From the NCBI RefSeq assembly GCF_037975245.1, contig NC_092568.1:4723001-4787000 (forward strand): 64,000 nt of DNA, in the 5' to 3' direction. The notes beneath the pieces were generated by a model, which made no database searches, was not told where the DNA came from, and was given only the letters and a program-made list of their open reading frames with translations. Positions 47,601-59,779 of the stretch are shown here, piece by piece; position 1 is the stretch's first letter; each line of letters begins with the position of its first letter. This DNA is from Apostichopus japonicus (Eukaryota > Echinodermata > Holothuroidea > Aspidochirotida > Stichopodidae). The position numbers and the translations under genes are program-made.

Positions 47601-50600
47601 GTGGACAAACCCCGCGTAAGATATATGCGTTTTTAAGTCGATTATATATGCATATCTATTAATATATAGCCAACAAGGGCGGCGGAACCGGGGGGGAGGG
47701 GGCACAGGGGGCACGTGCCCCCCACTTTTCCTCAGGTTAAAAATGTGCCCTTTTTCTAGATAAAAAATTGAGGTGTCTCAAGTTAGCAAGAGGCCAGGGA
47801 ACCAGAATAAACACTCGGGAAGGGCCGTTTCCGGCCATCTGAGGGGTTTGTAGAACCAAAAATTTTCTTGTACGCTCCGCGCCAACCGATGGTGGCGCTC
47901 CGCTCAGATAGTCGTGCATACAAGATTGCAAATCCTTGCTACGCCCCTTACTTTTAATGAATTTCTGTGGGTCAAACTCAATTTTCAAATTGCAAACCTG
48001 GGTATACCAAACACAATGTTGTGCATGTCTAAATATGTGATTTTGGAACTATGGGAGTCAACGAAATACAGGGAACAACAAAATCACAGACAGATGATTA
48101 CATAAGATAAAGCTGTTATTTTTTATCAAAGGTCATATTTTACTCACAATTAAAGTGAGAATGCTTAATAAAAGAAAAGAAATTGGAAGAATGCAATTTG
48201 ATGTTTATAAATACGTTATGTAAAAGAAATCACGTTAAGTCAGAAACAATATGCAACATGTTGCAATCAAAATACTAAAATTTTGGCTATATGTTTGAAC
48301 AGCTAAATGATCGGTTTAAAAACATCCGAAATCCCCTTTCCAACGGATTTAGAATGGGTTTTTTACTTTCTGAAATGATCTATTTGTGATGTTCTTTCCT
48401 TTTTAGTTCCCACAACACAGATGTATCCCAAAATAGATGGTTGCCAGAGTGATGATTGCCGTTTGTTTCGTAATGGTGAACTCAATTTGACATGTACAAT
48501 GATTGGACGACCGGCAGTGAATCTTACTTGGTACAATGAAATTGCGGAGGCGGCAGTGACGGACGCCACTGAACAGAGTTACAAGGACCCATCCTCAGAT
48601 ATGTTTGTGTCTTCTTCTACCATCAGTGTAAAGATAGATATCGAAAACGTACACAACTTGACATGTTTCCCACGAGGTTTATCAGTTCCCGAAAGGACAA
48701 AGAACGCGTCGGTTCTTTTGATGGGACCTACAAATCTTGATAATGTATACAGGACCAAATACCTTAATATTAATGAGGACACTAATTACAATGAGCTACT
48801 ACAAAATAGATGTGACAGAGAAGCAATGTTTATTCAAAGAGCAGAACCTAGTGGCGAGACCATTAAAATGGCAGATAGATACGATGATCATGGTCCACTT
48901 GTACTTACGTCAATGTGTCGTTCAAATCATACTTACACAAGAACTTCGATTAAATTGCTTCGTTACAAAACACCAGATGACAGTAGTGCATCATTCGTTG
49001 AACAATGTCAAAGTAAAAACAATTGCATTATTGCTGCTGACGATGGTAACGCAACCTTGACATGTGTTGTTAATAACACTCGTCCTGCAGCAGAAATCTC
49101 ATGGAAAGGAGGTAACCAACATGTGTCGATCATTGAAACATCAGCTTCCGCGTCATGTATCTTCGATGTTTGCAATTCATCTGTGACAATCCGAGTTAAA
49201 GTTACCAGCTATCACGGCCAAACCGAGTATCCGCATAATCTGATGTGTCTTGTTACTCTCCCGGGATCTGGGTTTAGTGACGTGTCGTCTGTTACATTAC
49301 AACTGAAAGGTAAGAAGATGTTACTCAGTAGATTAAAGGGAAGAGTTAACTTGGTGCTGGTCTTCCTAGTATTTCTACCTGTACATTTGCCAATGATTGC
49401 TTATCCTTAAAAAAGTTTCCCGATTTCCTTAAAGTGATCCCATGGCAGACAATATGCGGCTTACACTAAAGGGAAATATTCCACACTATTAGTTGGAAAC
49501 CCCATAACAGTATCTTTTCCCTATAACTCGAGATATGGTTTCTTGAATGTAACCTATTTTGACTGGCTAAACCTCCACCACCAGGAAGTGAACCACAGTA
49601 CAATAGGTGATCTGTGATGTCATCAGGACGATTGGTCTTTAAAGCTTTACTAAAGTTACTATAATCTTATTCTTTTATCCTTTAAACCTGATACATTTAG
49701 ATTGCTCGATTAGCTGGCTTCCCCGTAGGGTTTAATTCAAATGCAAGTTTTTAGAAATATTATTTTCCTCTGTGGATATATGGTTGAAATAGTAACCCAC
49801 ATTATAAAAGACTCTCTCCCCAAAAGAACATTTTTTTGCCCGATAACTGATGTGAAACTAAGACGTTTTATGACAAAATTACCAATGAAAACTGGAATCA
49901 TGTCTTAAACCCGAATGATGCTGACTCTGCATATTCTTTATTTTTCGAGAATTTTCCTCAACTTACTATTGTTTCCGTTGGAACGTCACAAACCAGGTAA
50001 AAGCAAATCTTGGTGGACCAGTGGCATTTCTTAATCTGGTCGTTCCAAGCAAAAGTTTTACACAAATACATTAAGATTCAAATGACAGCAACCGCCGTGA
50101 TTACGTTAGATTTCGTAGTAGACTAAATATTGGTATTAGTACGGCTTAAAGACGTCATTTTTGCTCGCTTTTAAGCGACAATATTCATACCAAACGTTAT
50201 TGGAGTGTATAAAACTCAATTATAAAAGGAACTTAACCAATCCACCAACCATTATCCTTAGAAGATACACTATAATGATATCGAATATGACGATCCCACT
50301 GATATTTGCACCATACTCAATAATTATTTGATCAATATCGGACCATCTCTATAGCTGATCGACTACAAGATAGCTATCATTCCTTTAACGTTTTTCTTCA
50401 TACTGCAAATCCTGCCAGTTTCTGCGATGCCGGATTACATATATAGTCTTATCTAATTTAAAAGTCATTTATAGCGTTTTCTAATTTCAAAGTATATAGC
50501 CAACGAATAATTTGTTATAATTTGCACTTTGCCTTTGTGTTTTTCTTTTTGCATCTTGTGCTTGTTTATTGTTGTTGTTTACTTTTCCCGTTTACCTTGT

Positions 50601-51420
50601 ATTTGTCTATTGTTACATAAGCTAGTTATAGCTTCTTTGGATTACCCTCAACCCATTGTTTTTTAATTTAAATTCATCGATTCTTTACTTTTGAGCTGCT
50701 TAAAGGTACAGCTTGTCTCATATTTACTATTAATACTTACTATGTCAAGCGACGATGGTTGAAATAAAGTTTTCAAATAAAAGATGAAAAATCAAAATAT
50801 TTTGTAGATCAAGTTCATTAGAATTGCCATGATAACCTTTTACATTCTTCTGTTACCAGATATTAAAAATATCACCAAATTTAAGAACAATCTGCTATGA
50901 GGATGTGGATTTACAAGGGGCTGTAGTCATATGTTTAGAAGTATTGCACCTTCACCAACTTTAATATTGTAAAATATCAGTGTGCCCTGCATAAATTTGA
51001 AAGAAACTGTTATAAGCCCAGCCTTAGAAATGTTTGGTGAGTCCTCGGACGGATCGATTGTTCTATGTTAGTTTCAGATATTTTGTTACAACTGCGGTAA
51101 GTAATTGTTTCATCAGAACATGGCTCTGACATTAAATAATTTGTTTATATCCAGGGACAGATAATGTGAATCCCTCATCGGATAATGTGAATCGTTCAAC
51201 GGAGTCATGCACATCACCTGCTCCTTCAGAGTCACCGTCAACAACACCAAATAAAGTTAATGGAGAGTGCGTTTGTCATTGGATCATTATCAGCCTCCTC
51301 ATCATCATAATTGTTATCCTAATCGTTGTGATAGCCTATATTTTAAGGAGCCAAGCATGTAAGAGGAAAGACGGCGGAAATAAGGTACAGTACAGTAAAA
51401 TTGCGCAATCAGGGGGCTGA
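44573..51420 (+). CDS. Gene B: Ig-superfamily transmembrane receptor (gene span, four exons)
   Basis: Exons: leader 44573-44653, Ig domain 1 45817-46119, two-Ig exon 48407-49309, stalk/membrane/tail 51155-51420. Same phases as gene A, and the same 303- and 903-nt lengths. Introns are longer because of a LINE insertion (44694-45175) and a transposon-rich insertion (about 46140-47985). Predicted type I receptor with three Ig-like units and an ITIM-like tail. Divergence from A falls from the 5' end to the 3' end. An alternative acidic tail exon may lie at 54291-54374. The start Met exon is not identified. Confidence 0.75.
44694..45175 (+). mobile_element. CR1/L2-like LINE 3' end in gene B intron 1
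   Basis: The + strand reads LQRVLNTTARLVTRTRK, then (after a small break) LHWLLIRERINYKLLLMVFK and CLWNSLPEHV, the conserved C-terminal end of LINE reverse transcriptases of the CR1/L2 type. It is followed by GGCGCTATACAAAAATGATC and an (ATT)n tail. It is 5'-truncated and absent from gene A. Confidence 0.8.
45176..45816. other. Rest of gene B intron 1
   Basis: No further exon or element recognised. Two overlapping short frames (45175-45596) lack domains. Confidence 0.4.
45817..46119 (+). CDS. Gene B Ig domain 1 exon (V-like, second cysteine missing)
   Basis: 101 codons, phase 1 both sides. B-strand Cys in IYCSVS, Trp in FYWYFED, and NGSLIFSNVSLSDEGQFRV, where the expected Y-x-C reads F-R-V. 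The extra upstream Cys (VLLCNP) is again 16 residues before the B-strand Cys. The stretch RNGSLIFSNVS and the end LDAGGDVSAYID are shared with gene A; the middle is strongly diverged. Confidence 0.8.
46140..47985. mobile_element. Insertion-rich segment in gene B intron 2
   Basis: Absent from gene A, where intron 2 is only 416 bp (23751-24166). The part 46620-47400 has a higher GC content and open frames on both strands (46691-46999 minus, 46706-46993 plus) without a domain I recognise. It could be an LTR or other retroelement piece. The right end is the MITE at 47674-47950. Homology to gene A intron 2 resumes near 47990. Confidence 0.5.
47674..47950. mobile_element. hAT-like MITE with mismatched ends
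   Basis: Left end CAAGGGCGGCGGAACC equals the left end of the element at 61574, and the adjoining GGCACGTGCCCCCCACTTTT also matches. The right end instead reads CCTTGCTACGCCCCTTA, of a different type, and follows the module of about 90 bp (47825-47912). No 8-bp target duplication is seen. Probably a recombinant or internally rearranged element. Confidence 0.55.
48407..49309 (+). CDS. Gene B exon for Ig domains 2 and 3
   Basis: 301 codons, acceptor CCTTTTTAG, donor AAAG|GTAAGA. Same domain order and Cys positions as gene A, except that A's extra Cys before CLV is Asn here (PHNLMCLV). By my count about 51 of 301 residues differ from A, against about 17 clearly synonymous codon differences, which points to fast protein change. 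Sequons NLT, NAS, NHT, NAT, NNT and NSS suggest glycosylation. Confidence 0.85.
49310..49410 (+). other. Read-through hydrophobic tail of gene B
   Basis: Without splicing at 49309 the frame continues 32 codons to TAA and encodes a basic segment and then VNLVLVFLVFLPVHLPMIAY. A C-terminal hydrophobic end after a hydrophilic segment is what GPI-anchor signals look like, so intron retention could give a GPI-linked or differently anchored isoform. The homologous stretch in gene A is frame-broken, which argues against strong constraint. Confidence 0.35.
49411..51154. other. Gene B intron 3
   Basis: Diverged from gene A to about 49971, near-identical after it. Contains AATAAAG at about 50764. No other exon seen. 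Confidence 0.5.
51155..51420 (+). CDS. Gene B stalk, membrane and ITIM-like tail exon
   Basis: Base-for-base the same as 26923-27188: Ser/Thr/Pro stalk, helix beginning WIIISLLIIIIVILIVV, CKRK and a tail with VQYSKI before TGA. Perfect identity contrasts with 17 percent protein divergence in the exon just upstream, which implies recent homogenisation rather than slow evolution, since the introns are identical too. Confidence 0.8.
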
Positions 51421-53095
51421 GGGGGCAAAGAGTTCGAGTGCGGGGGGGTTGCATGCGATCGGTTCAGTCACTTTAGGTACTTTAGCAATACGCCCCTTCC
51501 CAAACACTTGAATAATGGTAACGGTACTGTCATGTTTGTTTACCAAATTTGAACAGTTTAATCCTGATTTCCGTCCTCTAATTTGTTGAAGGGATCGTCC
51601 AACTAAAAATATGAACTTGATGTATTGTAGCGAAAGTCAAGCACGTAGCCAGGATTTCATCTTAGGGGGAGGGGCGGATTCAAATGATTGACCTGTCAAA
51701 GAATACGCTGCGCGCTATCTGATTGGGGTCCAGGGGCCCGCTATAGAGTCCCTATACAATATGGTGGACTTTAGAGGCTTCAGAGCTTTCAAATATTATC
51801 CAATCGCTGGAGACTTTAGCCATGTAAAATTGTATTCAAATGATTCAAGTACCGTAGTTAATATCTCACTCAAAATGGCAGCTAATTCTAGGATGGCCTA
51901 GTCTAATCCATGACACTGTGGCAGTAGCCAGTAAAACAAAACAAACAGTACGATGGTGTCACGGTTTGATATCAGTTTGATGTCTACAGCCTACAGCAGG
52001 GTTGCAATTTTTCTGTAACACAACCGGTCAAAATATAAAGATTAAAGCTGGCCAAATCGAGTGAATAAAGTCCCAAAACTGTACTTTTGTTCGATTTCTG
52101 CTCCTGTATACGTAACCATACAATTTGTTAATTTGCATTCCTTTTCTATATGGTTACTCTATGTAGGCTACCTACAACGATAGCTTAAACATACTGCTAT
52201 GCTTTGAAATCTAGTTTTAGTCATAAATGGGAATGAGATGTTCCAATTTCCACATTTCTCAAACTTTGTGTGAGATCTCTCTACGTTCTTCTCCAAATTC
52301 TATCCCGCTCATGGTCCCTTTTTTCTCTCTCTCTCTTTATTTTCACACTTTCTCTCTCTAAACTTCCACCGACCTCTCCCCCTCCCTCTCTCTTGCTTTT
52401 CTCTCATTCGGGGGTGGGGGGGGGGGTGAGCAAAGTCACTATACCCTTAGCTGATAACTTTAAGAGCTCTGTTCTTATACTGTTTACAGTACATAAGGTA
52501 TCGGTCACACTTCGTTCACCAAATCCTATAAGTATTTTCCTTATAATTGGACGATTCATGTTTTTCAGTAAAATTTCTTAATTACCGAATCTAATTTAGA
52601 ATTTAAAATAAATTTAATAATTTAAAAAATCAAAAATGCTTTTGCAAGGGGATTTGACAATTGGGTTCACTTTTTCGGAGTCATTTTGGTCTGGACTATT
52701 CTGTCAACAGTACTGTTTAAGCAAATTCTCTGTCTATGATTTACTATAATTATAATTTAAATAAATTTGTATATGAAGCTTCATTGACTTAGGCTTCATT
52801 CATTCAGCCTTTGCCCAGGGCCATAGTCCATCGGCTTTATTACATTAATCGGCTTAACTGTATCGTCGTTGGAAAATAAAATATTTCGGTTAGGCCTCTT
52901 CTAACTCATACAGACCGATCAGTCTGTATGAGTTCACGTGTGCGATGTTGAAATTACGTAATATATCATACTGTAATATATCATACAGTAAAATATCAGA
53001 TTAACTTCGGACGGTCGATATAAACGATGGTATAAACTTATATACATACACATGATATAACAAGCATAGTGGCTGGTTATCTCGTTGGTTAGTAT

Positions 53096-53258
53096 ACAAA
53101 TAATGAATGGTTATGAGTGCAATAGTGCAAATATTTCATGAGTTGAAAGATGGAATGTTCCATTCAACGAGGCGCAGCCGAGTTGAATGGAACAAATTAC
53201 ATCTTTCAACGAATGAAATATTTGCACTATTGTACGAGTGGAAACCACTCATTATTTG
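53096..53258. mobile_element. Palindromic MITE-like element (copy 3)
   Basis: Identical to 28863-29025; same stems and central GAGGCGCAGCCGA. Confidence 0.7.
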
Positions 53259-54290
53259 TTTTATACAACACCTTCAAATTTGGATATAATTTGATGTAAA
53301 ATGCACTCAAGCAACAGATTGTTTTAAACAGACTGGTTTCTCTGCTCTCCTACCATTGAAAAAGTGCTATCAAGAAATTATAACACATGGTTCTATTTCA
53401 TAGAGTGCAATAGACCGGATTTTGCATGCAATCGACGAGCAATTGACCAATCAAATGGCCGGAATATAATTAGGTGATGTAGAGTGTGTGTAGAGTGAGT
53501 GTGGCGAGGGGAAGTGGATGGTAGAAATCAAAATATTAGGATAATATTTAAGTTGACACTTAATTTGCTAGTATTAATTTAAGAATTCCCATCAATTGAG
53601 GATTAGCGTCAACCGCGAAATGGTTTAACTAAGTCTTTAAATGCATTTTGTAACTTTCGTCCAATATTTCTTGTTGCCCACCAATGTCATTTGAAGGCAA
53701 GTGGGGGGGGGGGGAGGAGGGGCAAGACATTTCATTGGGGACACAGCCCCTCACCCCTGCTGGTAACGCCACTTGCATTTACGCTGACGGCAAACTACAA
53801 TAATAGAGGCACAAATATTGTAAAATATGTTGCTACGAAGATCGTTGCAACACTGTTCATGTTTCGTGGGGTTCGCTCTACCCCCTCTCCCACTCTCGGA
53901 CTTCGGTCAGCGAATGTAGGATTACATAAACAGCTGCAAAATGCACACACCTACACATCTATGGAAATTTATGAGCAACGTACTTAAATAATCGTCTCAA
54001 TATATGTATACCCTTAATGTACCATGTGACTATAGCATCCGGAATAGTGTTAACAGTAGAATGCTCCCCTCCCTCACCCCATCCCCTCCAGCATGATGTG
54101 ACAACAATATTTTGTCGTAAATAACGAGACATATAAATTTTGATCTCTATAATCTTGATAAATTTCAACTAAATTAAGAAAATGTGTTTAGCTCTATATT
54201 CTGTTACAGGTTGTATTTACAGCCATCCATGGAAGGCTATGTAACCCTTGTCTTATTCAATCAGTTTTCAGCCCTATTTTGTTTGTTTAG

Positions 54291-54374
54291 ATTGTAGAAA
54301 CGGAGTCCGAAGAGGGGAAAGAGATGATTGCAAAAAAGACACAAGAAACGGAATTTGCTGACAACAATGAGTAA
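54291..54374 (+). CDS. Gene B alternative acidic tail exon (putative)
   Basis: Same 28-codon frame as 30058-30141, after acceptor GTTTGTTTAG. It would be joined in phase 0 to 51384. The same doubts apply: weak donor and a short frame. Confidence 0.45.
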   Translation: MVETESEEGKEMIAKKTQETEFADNNE

Positions 54375-54675
54375 CCATCACTTCGACTTCACTTATTTTA
54401 GCCCGTGTATATACCTAAAGCGTGACAAATGGTGGAGGAATGGGGCAGAGCTTTTTCTAAAACGGATCACCGAGGCGAGAATACATATATTCATGGACGT
54501 GATAAAACCAGCACCCTGTTAATGTTATATACTGTTGTGGAAGATTTTAGGAGAGCGTTTAAAGGTAATATTACCCGATAAGTTATGACGTATTACCTCC
54601 GGTCTAAAACCAGATAATTAGAGAATATTAGAAAGAAATGATTGAGTCAGATCAGATCACACCCGTTTATGGATA

Positions 54676-55460
54676 CTGACTCTACTATGTGTTTCACTAT
54701 GGCAAGGTCGAGTTTACTCCCAAAATCATTTCAAAGGACACGAATGTGTGGTTTAAGAAATTTAAATCGTTGATAACATTATCCAAACAGTCAACATGAC
54801 AGAATACAGTAGAATAAAACCAAATGTGAAGGACACTACCAAACAGTTATACTGTTAACAAGGCTAGTGACAATTAAAAAAGATGGGCCAAAAGCAAAAC
54901 AAATATAGGCTTCGATTCAACAAAGATCTTGGCAGATTATAGACAAGAAATGGACTGGACAGGAGAAAACTGAAAAGAAAGGAAAAGAAAGGGAAAACAG
55001 AAACAAGGAAGGGATGGGTAGAGATAAGTGAAGAAAGAATTAAATTGTGAAAAGAAAGAACACATCAACATGAGATGGAACACATTAACGTGCGGAGAGG
55101 AATGTGAGTACCTTAAAAATATTCAATTTCCTCTTCAAAGAGTTTTAGAGAAGAAAGGACTGTCACAAGTTGGAGCAGTAGTTGTTGAGAAGTAATTTAC
55201 CATTCCGAGTATGTAGTAGGTGACTTTAAATACATTTTCTAGTATTTCTGAGTATATTGTAGCAGGTTACTGTAAATCATTTCTAATACGAGTAGTGATG
55301 GAATAGTTCAAATGGCTCACAGCACATGTACTAAGAAAGAATTCTCTGAGCAAATAGCGCTTCTTGTAAAGACGGCAAGTAGAATAATGACCGGGTTTGT
55401 AAGTAAATATCTTAATTTATATATTTTGTAGAATCTGAAGTCGTCTTAAGTATGATCCTT
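54676..55460 (+). repeat. Direct repeat of about 0.78 kb in copy 3, left member
   Basis: Equivalent of 1380-2165. Its diverged partner within copy 3 is 59780-60620. Confidence 0.6.
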
Positions 55461-55471
55461 TAGCTGTACCA

Positions 55472-55592
55472 TGTATATATATATATTATATATATTTGTT
55501 ATATATATATATTTATATATTTACATATATATATTATATATATATTACATATATTATATATATATATATACATACATATATATATATATATA
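55472..55592. repeat. (TA)n-rich microsatellite
   Basis: TA tract with TTTGTTA, TTTACA and TACATACA interruptions; counterpart of 2181-2287. Confidence 0.9.
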
Positions 55593-55594
55593 TT

Positions 55595-57444
55595 ACTTAC
55601 TTTTACAAAAGGATCTGTCAGCTCAAATCCGAACTTTTCCTTTCTTTGCTGACCTAGTCTTTCATTTTATGTATTTGTTACATCTCAGTGCAATTTGATA
55701 CATTTTGTTCCTTCAGTTTTATTTTCCCATTCGTATTCCTCAGGGTTTGAAGCCTCAAATCGTTTGCTACAGTGAACTATTTACTCATTAAGTTTTATTT
55801 TGATCTCATTTAATATAAGGGTAAGGAAGACTATGAAATGTCTGATATATTTAGACCAGTAAACCCAGATTGCGCGTTAAACTCTGAGTAACAACTACTA
55901 GTGCTCCACTAGTCTCAACTAGTCTCAACCTATATATTTTCACTTTCTTACCTGAGTCGACGATATAAGAAGCTATACGTTTGATTTGATGATCACCATG
56001 GGTAAATATTGGTTGTATCACCGGTCATTGGCCTTTTCTTTACTCTGTTGCTTCTGTTAGTTTGCTTTTAGACCTTGTAGCCTATGAGTGATTGTGAAAA
56101 TTGTTAATATAAGTTGGTGACTGTTTAAATGGCATACACTTGTCCTCATTTCGCAACTATTAAATTTGTATCATTTCTAACTTTAATTAGAAATTGAATA
56201 AATGTTCATAAAGTCCCAGTTCATGGATCAGACAACCGTATGAGTAGGGATTAATTGTAATTCTTAGTTATCAGTGCAAACAATCAGTTATCTGTTTTAG
56301 ATACACTTATATATAAATATTTAGAGGGACAGTGTATGGTGGGAAAGGGTTACAAAAAAGCCCAGAGCTGGGAAATGGAAGGCAGATAGTGACATTTATG
56401 AGGACTATTCCATCATTTATTTTCTGATTGATCATCATATTAGTTAGTCAATTGCATCTTTGCTAGAAGTAACCAATAGGATGGGGAGAAGTCATGTGAC
56501 CCAGAGTTGTTGTCACTTAGTTTTGGTAAAATTGTATCTTGTTTAAGTTCTGGATAGTTTGATTCTTCATCTATACAGGGCGAGACTTCTCTTGCTTAAT
56601 CTGTTGTACTTAATATTTAATAATACTTATTTACTTAATTTATACTTTAAAATACTTATAATATTTTTGTTAATATACCCGGGAAAAGTATTGTATAAAT
56701 AGAGAGTTTTGAAGATGTCCATCAAGTAGAACTTTATTCTTAAATTATGTTGAAAATGTCATAATAGTATCTTTTTGGCCACTGTTCTGGATCTTGCCGA
56801 GATGGTAACCATGAACGTTTCACCGGAACCTTAATTCGCGAAAATGAACTTTCCGCGTTTAAGCAAGAGAGCGAGCAGTTCGCGACAGCACCAGTGTAAA
56901 ATCAGATAAGTTTAAGTATATATTCCTTTTCTTGTAACCTTTGTCATGGCCATAGACAATAAGTTTAAGTTTTTTTCTAAGTTCTAAATGTTTAGTGTAT
57001 AGTACAGTGCACACTGTAGCCTTATTATTGTTAATATTGTCTATACCACCTGTGCTGCATATTGATGTACCGTGTTCAGTACCACAGTAACCAGTATGTT
57101 ATGTAACTGCAAGAATTAATATTTAAGAGTGTGGTCAAGTTATCATAATTGTAATGTAGATCCTTTTTATTGTTTTGTGCCATTGATAGCCTTAATTATA
57201 ACATCCCCATTTCCCACAATTGGAGGACTGAAAATATAAGTAGTTCATGGTACATTTCTTTGTGTTTTGTGTCTCTCATTGTAAACCTGTGTAGAACTGA
57301 CTCAGCAGTTGTTTTGAATATCAGCATTGAACCATTCGGACTTGGAGACAATGTTATTCTGTCTTGAGGCCTAGGTCCACTTGATACACATATTGCTGAC
57401 CCATTGTCCTAATTACCTTGACCGAATTAGGAAAGGAGGGTTAC

Positions 57445-57447
<3 letters not shown>
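55595..57447. other. Non-coding duplicated sequence, no gene seen
   Basis: Counterpart of 2290-4185. No domain-bearing frame. Confidence 0.5.
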
Positions 57448-57780
<333 letters not shown>

Positions 57781-57784
57781 TTTA

Positions 57785-59735
57785 TCCTGTGCACCCTGTT
57801 AACTGTCCCAATATATCCGCCCATGTAGTAGGCTAAACTGTGCCTTAATTTACGCTGATTTTATTTTTAAAGTTTAATATATCAGTATCATCATCTTTTT
57901 GCTCTCAACCCAAAAAATGACATCTTAGTATCTGTATGTCATATCTTCACCAGTTCCTCGGTTACATGCATTCATTCGAAGATAAAAACAACAACAATAA
58001 CAAAGAAGCACTAATTCCAACGTTATCGTTACCATATTAATTTATGTAAAACATCAATCAATCAACAATTACCAGATGACTACATTTACCTCATCGATTT
58101 GATAATTCAGTAGCCCCCCCCCCCCCCCCTCCCACAACATCACATTCAGTAATGTCATACAGAAGCAAATAGTTTTCAATCACTCTTGTGCAGTTGGAAA
58201 TAATAGGACAGAAGTGAACAAATCATTTCTTTTCGACCGACTGTAATGATGTAGATATCGGAGTCCTCTTGTATACGTATCGTATATTATTTTTATGTGA
58301 CGATGACCGATACTAGACCTATACGTGGTAAAAGGTGAGATATCCAATAGTAAATACAGTACATGCTATTACGATGAGATCTTAGTTTAGTTTATTAGTT
58401 TTGCTGATAATGGTAGTAACTATACATAGATATCTTAGTACCAAATAAGATAACTATAATGCCATATAACAGGGTGGGATTATACTCTGTTCAGTCCCTT
58501 ATATCATCCCTCAAAATCAATTATAAACAAAAACATATTAACAAATTGTTTTCAACATAATACAGTCTTCCGGAACAGTTCGAAAATGAATTTCGCGATA
58601 ACGAACTGAAATTTGTTATAGCGGATTTTAAACTCGTAAAATTTTAAATTACGACTTCCAAACCCGTTGTTGAACAACATTTGTATTATAAAGAGTTTGA
58701 ATCTCGTCAACTGACGAGTTTCAAACTCGTTATAACGGAATTGAAACGAGATTATATATATATATACTTCACAAGTTCCCTACTGGGCCAGTGTACGTTC
58801 ACATAATCATTGGAGATTACAAGCAGACACGGCCGTGCTTTGCCTCCCCCACTCAAAACCTCTCCCCTCCCTTCGTAACCTTCCATATTAATGCAGTTCG
58901 CATGATGGAAGTGATCCGTGAACAATAATGCAATATTCTAAAGATCTCTTCTAAAACACATGACCTCAAGAAGATAAAATAATACATAGGAATTACTAAC
59001 TTACGTTACATGCTGCACCTAGTAAAAAAACAATGTTTGCGGTGATAACTAATACATTCTTTATTTTGTTTAATTTTGCAATATAGCTTAAGATGCATGT
59101 AGCAGTTTCCCTAAAAAAGTAAACCACATGCAGTTTTGGAAACAAGTTACAACCCACACAGTCATGGAGCCCTATTAAACATCAAATATCAATATAGCGA
59201 AGGTTTATAGCATTTCGACTTGTAAAATGACATATTGCAATTGATCGATAGTTTCTAAAGGATAGCCATGATCTATTTCATTTGCGTTATACAATGAACG
59301 TTTACACTAGAAAACCGTGATTTTTAAAATTGTTATCGACTACTTTTATCAATTGATGTTGAGATAGAGCGCCATAAGACCAAAACGCGGTATACTTATT
59401 CAGTTACAACACGGGGTACGTGAGGCACTGAATTTGCAGTTCGAACCGCTTCGTCAACTTTTGCGGTAGGTATGAGCTGTTTCCTTCTACTGGTCACTTG
59501 CACTTTGCAGGCATAGGAACTGATTTGGATCCAACATCTATTTCTAGGGAAAATTTCAGTTTAGAAGTGCATCTTGCAACTCACAGTTTGTTACTCATGA
59601 CCATTGGTGTGTCAGGTTTCACACACATTTTTTTTGTAATTGTTGGTATGTCTATAAAATAACAATTTCTAACAAATGTTAAAGAATAACCCAAAATTAC
59701 ATAAAATATTGGGTGAAACTTGTTGCCATTACTTT
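57785..59735 (+). repeat. Left inverted-repeat arm, copy 3
   Basis: Equivalent of 4935-7020, including the CGTTATAACGGA block at 58729-58740 and CATAAAATATTGGGTGAAAC near 59700-59720. It runs uninterrupted into CTTCTAAAATCACAGAGATC, giving the empty site of the 7025-9123 insertion. Confidence 0.85.
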
Positions 59736-59779
59736 TCCTTCTAAAATCACAGAGATCTTTGTACAGTGGATTATAATAC

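Larger units (their letters stand above)
49972..54669 (+). repeat. Near-identical tract shared by genes A and B (gene B side)
   Basis: Counterpart of 25740-30436. Beyond 54669 this copy continues like copy 1 (TGGATACTGACTCTACT), so gene B retains the ancestral array context while the gene A copy is interrupted. Confidence 0.9.
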
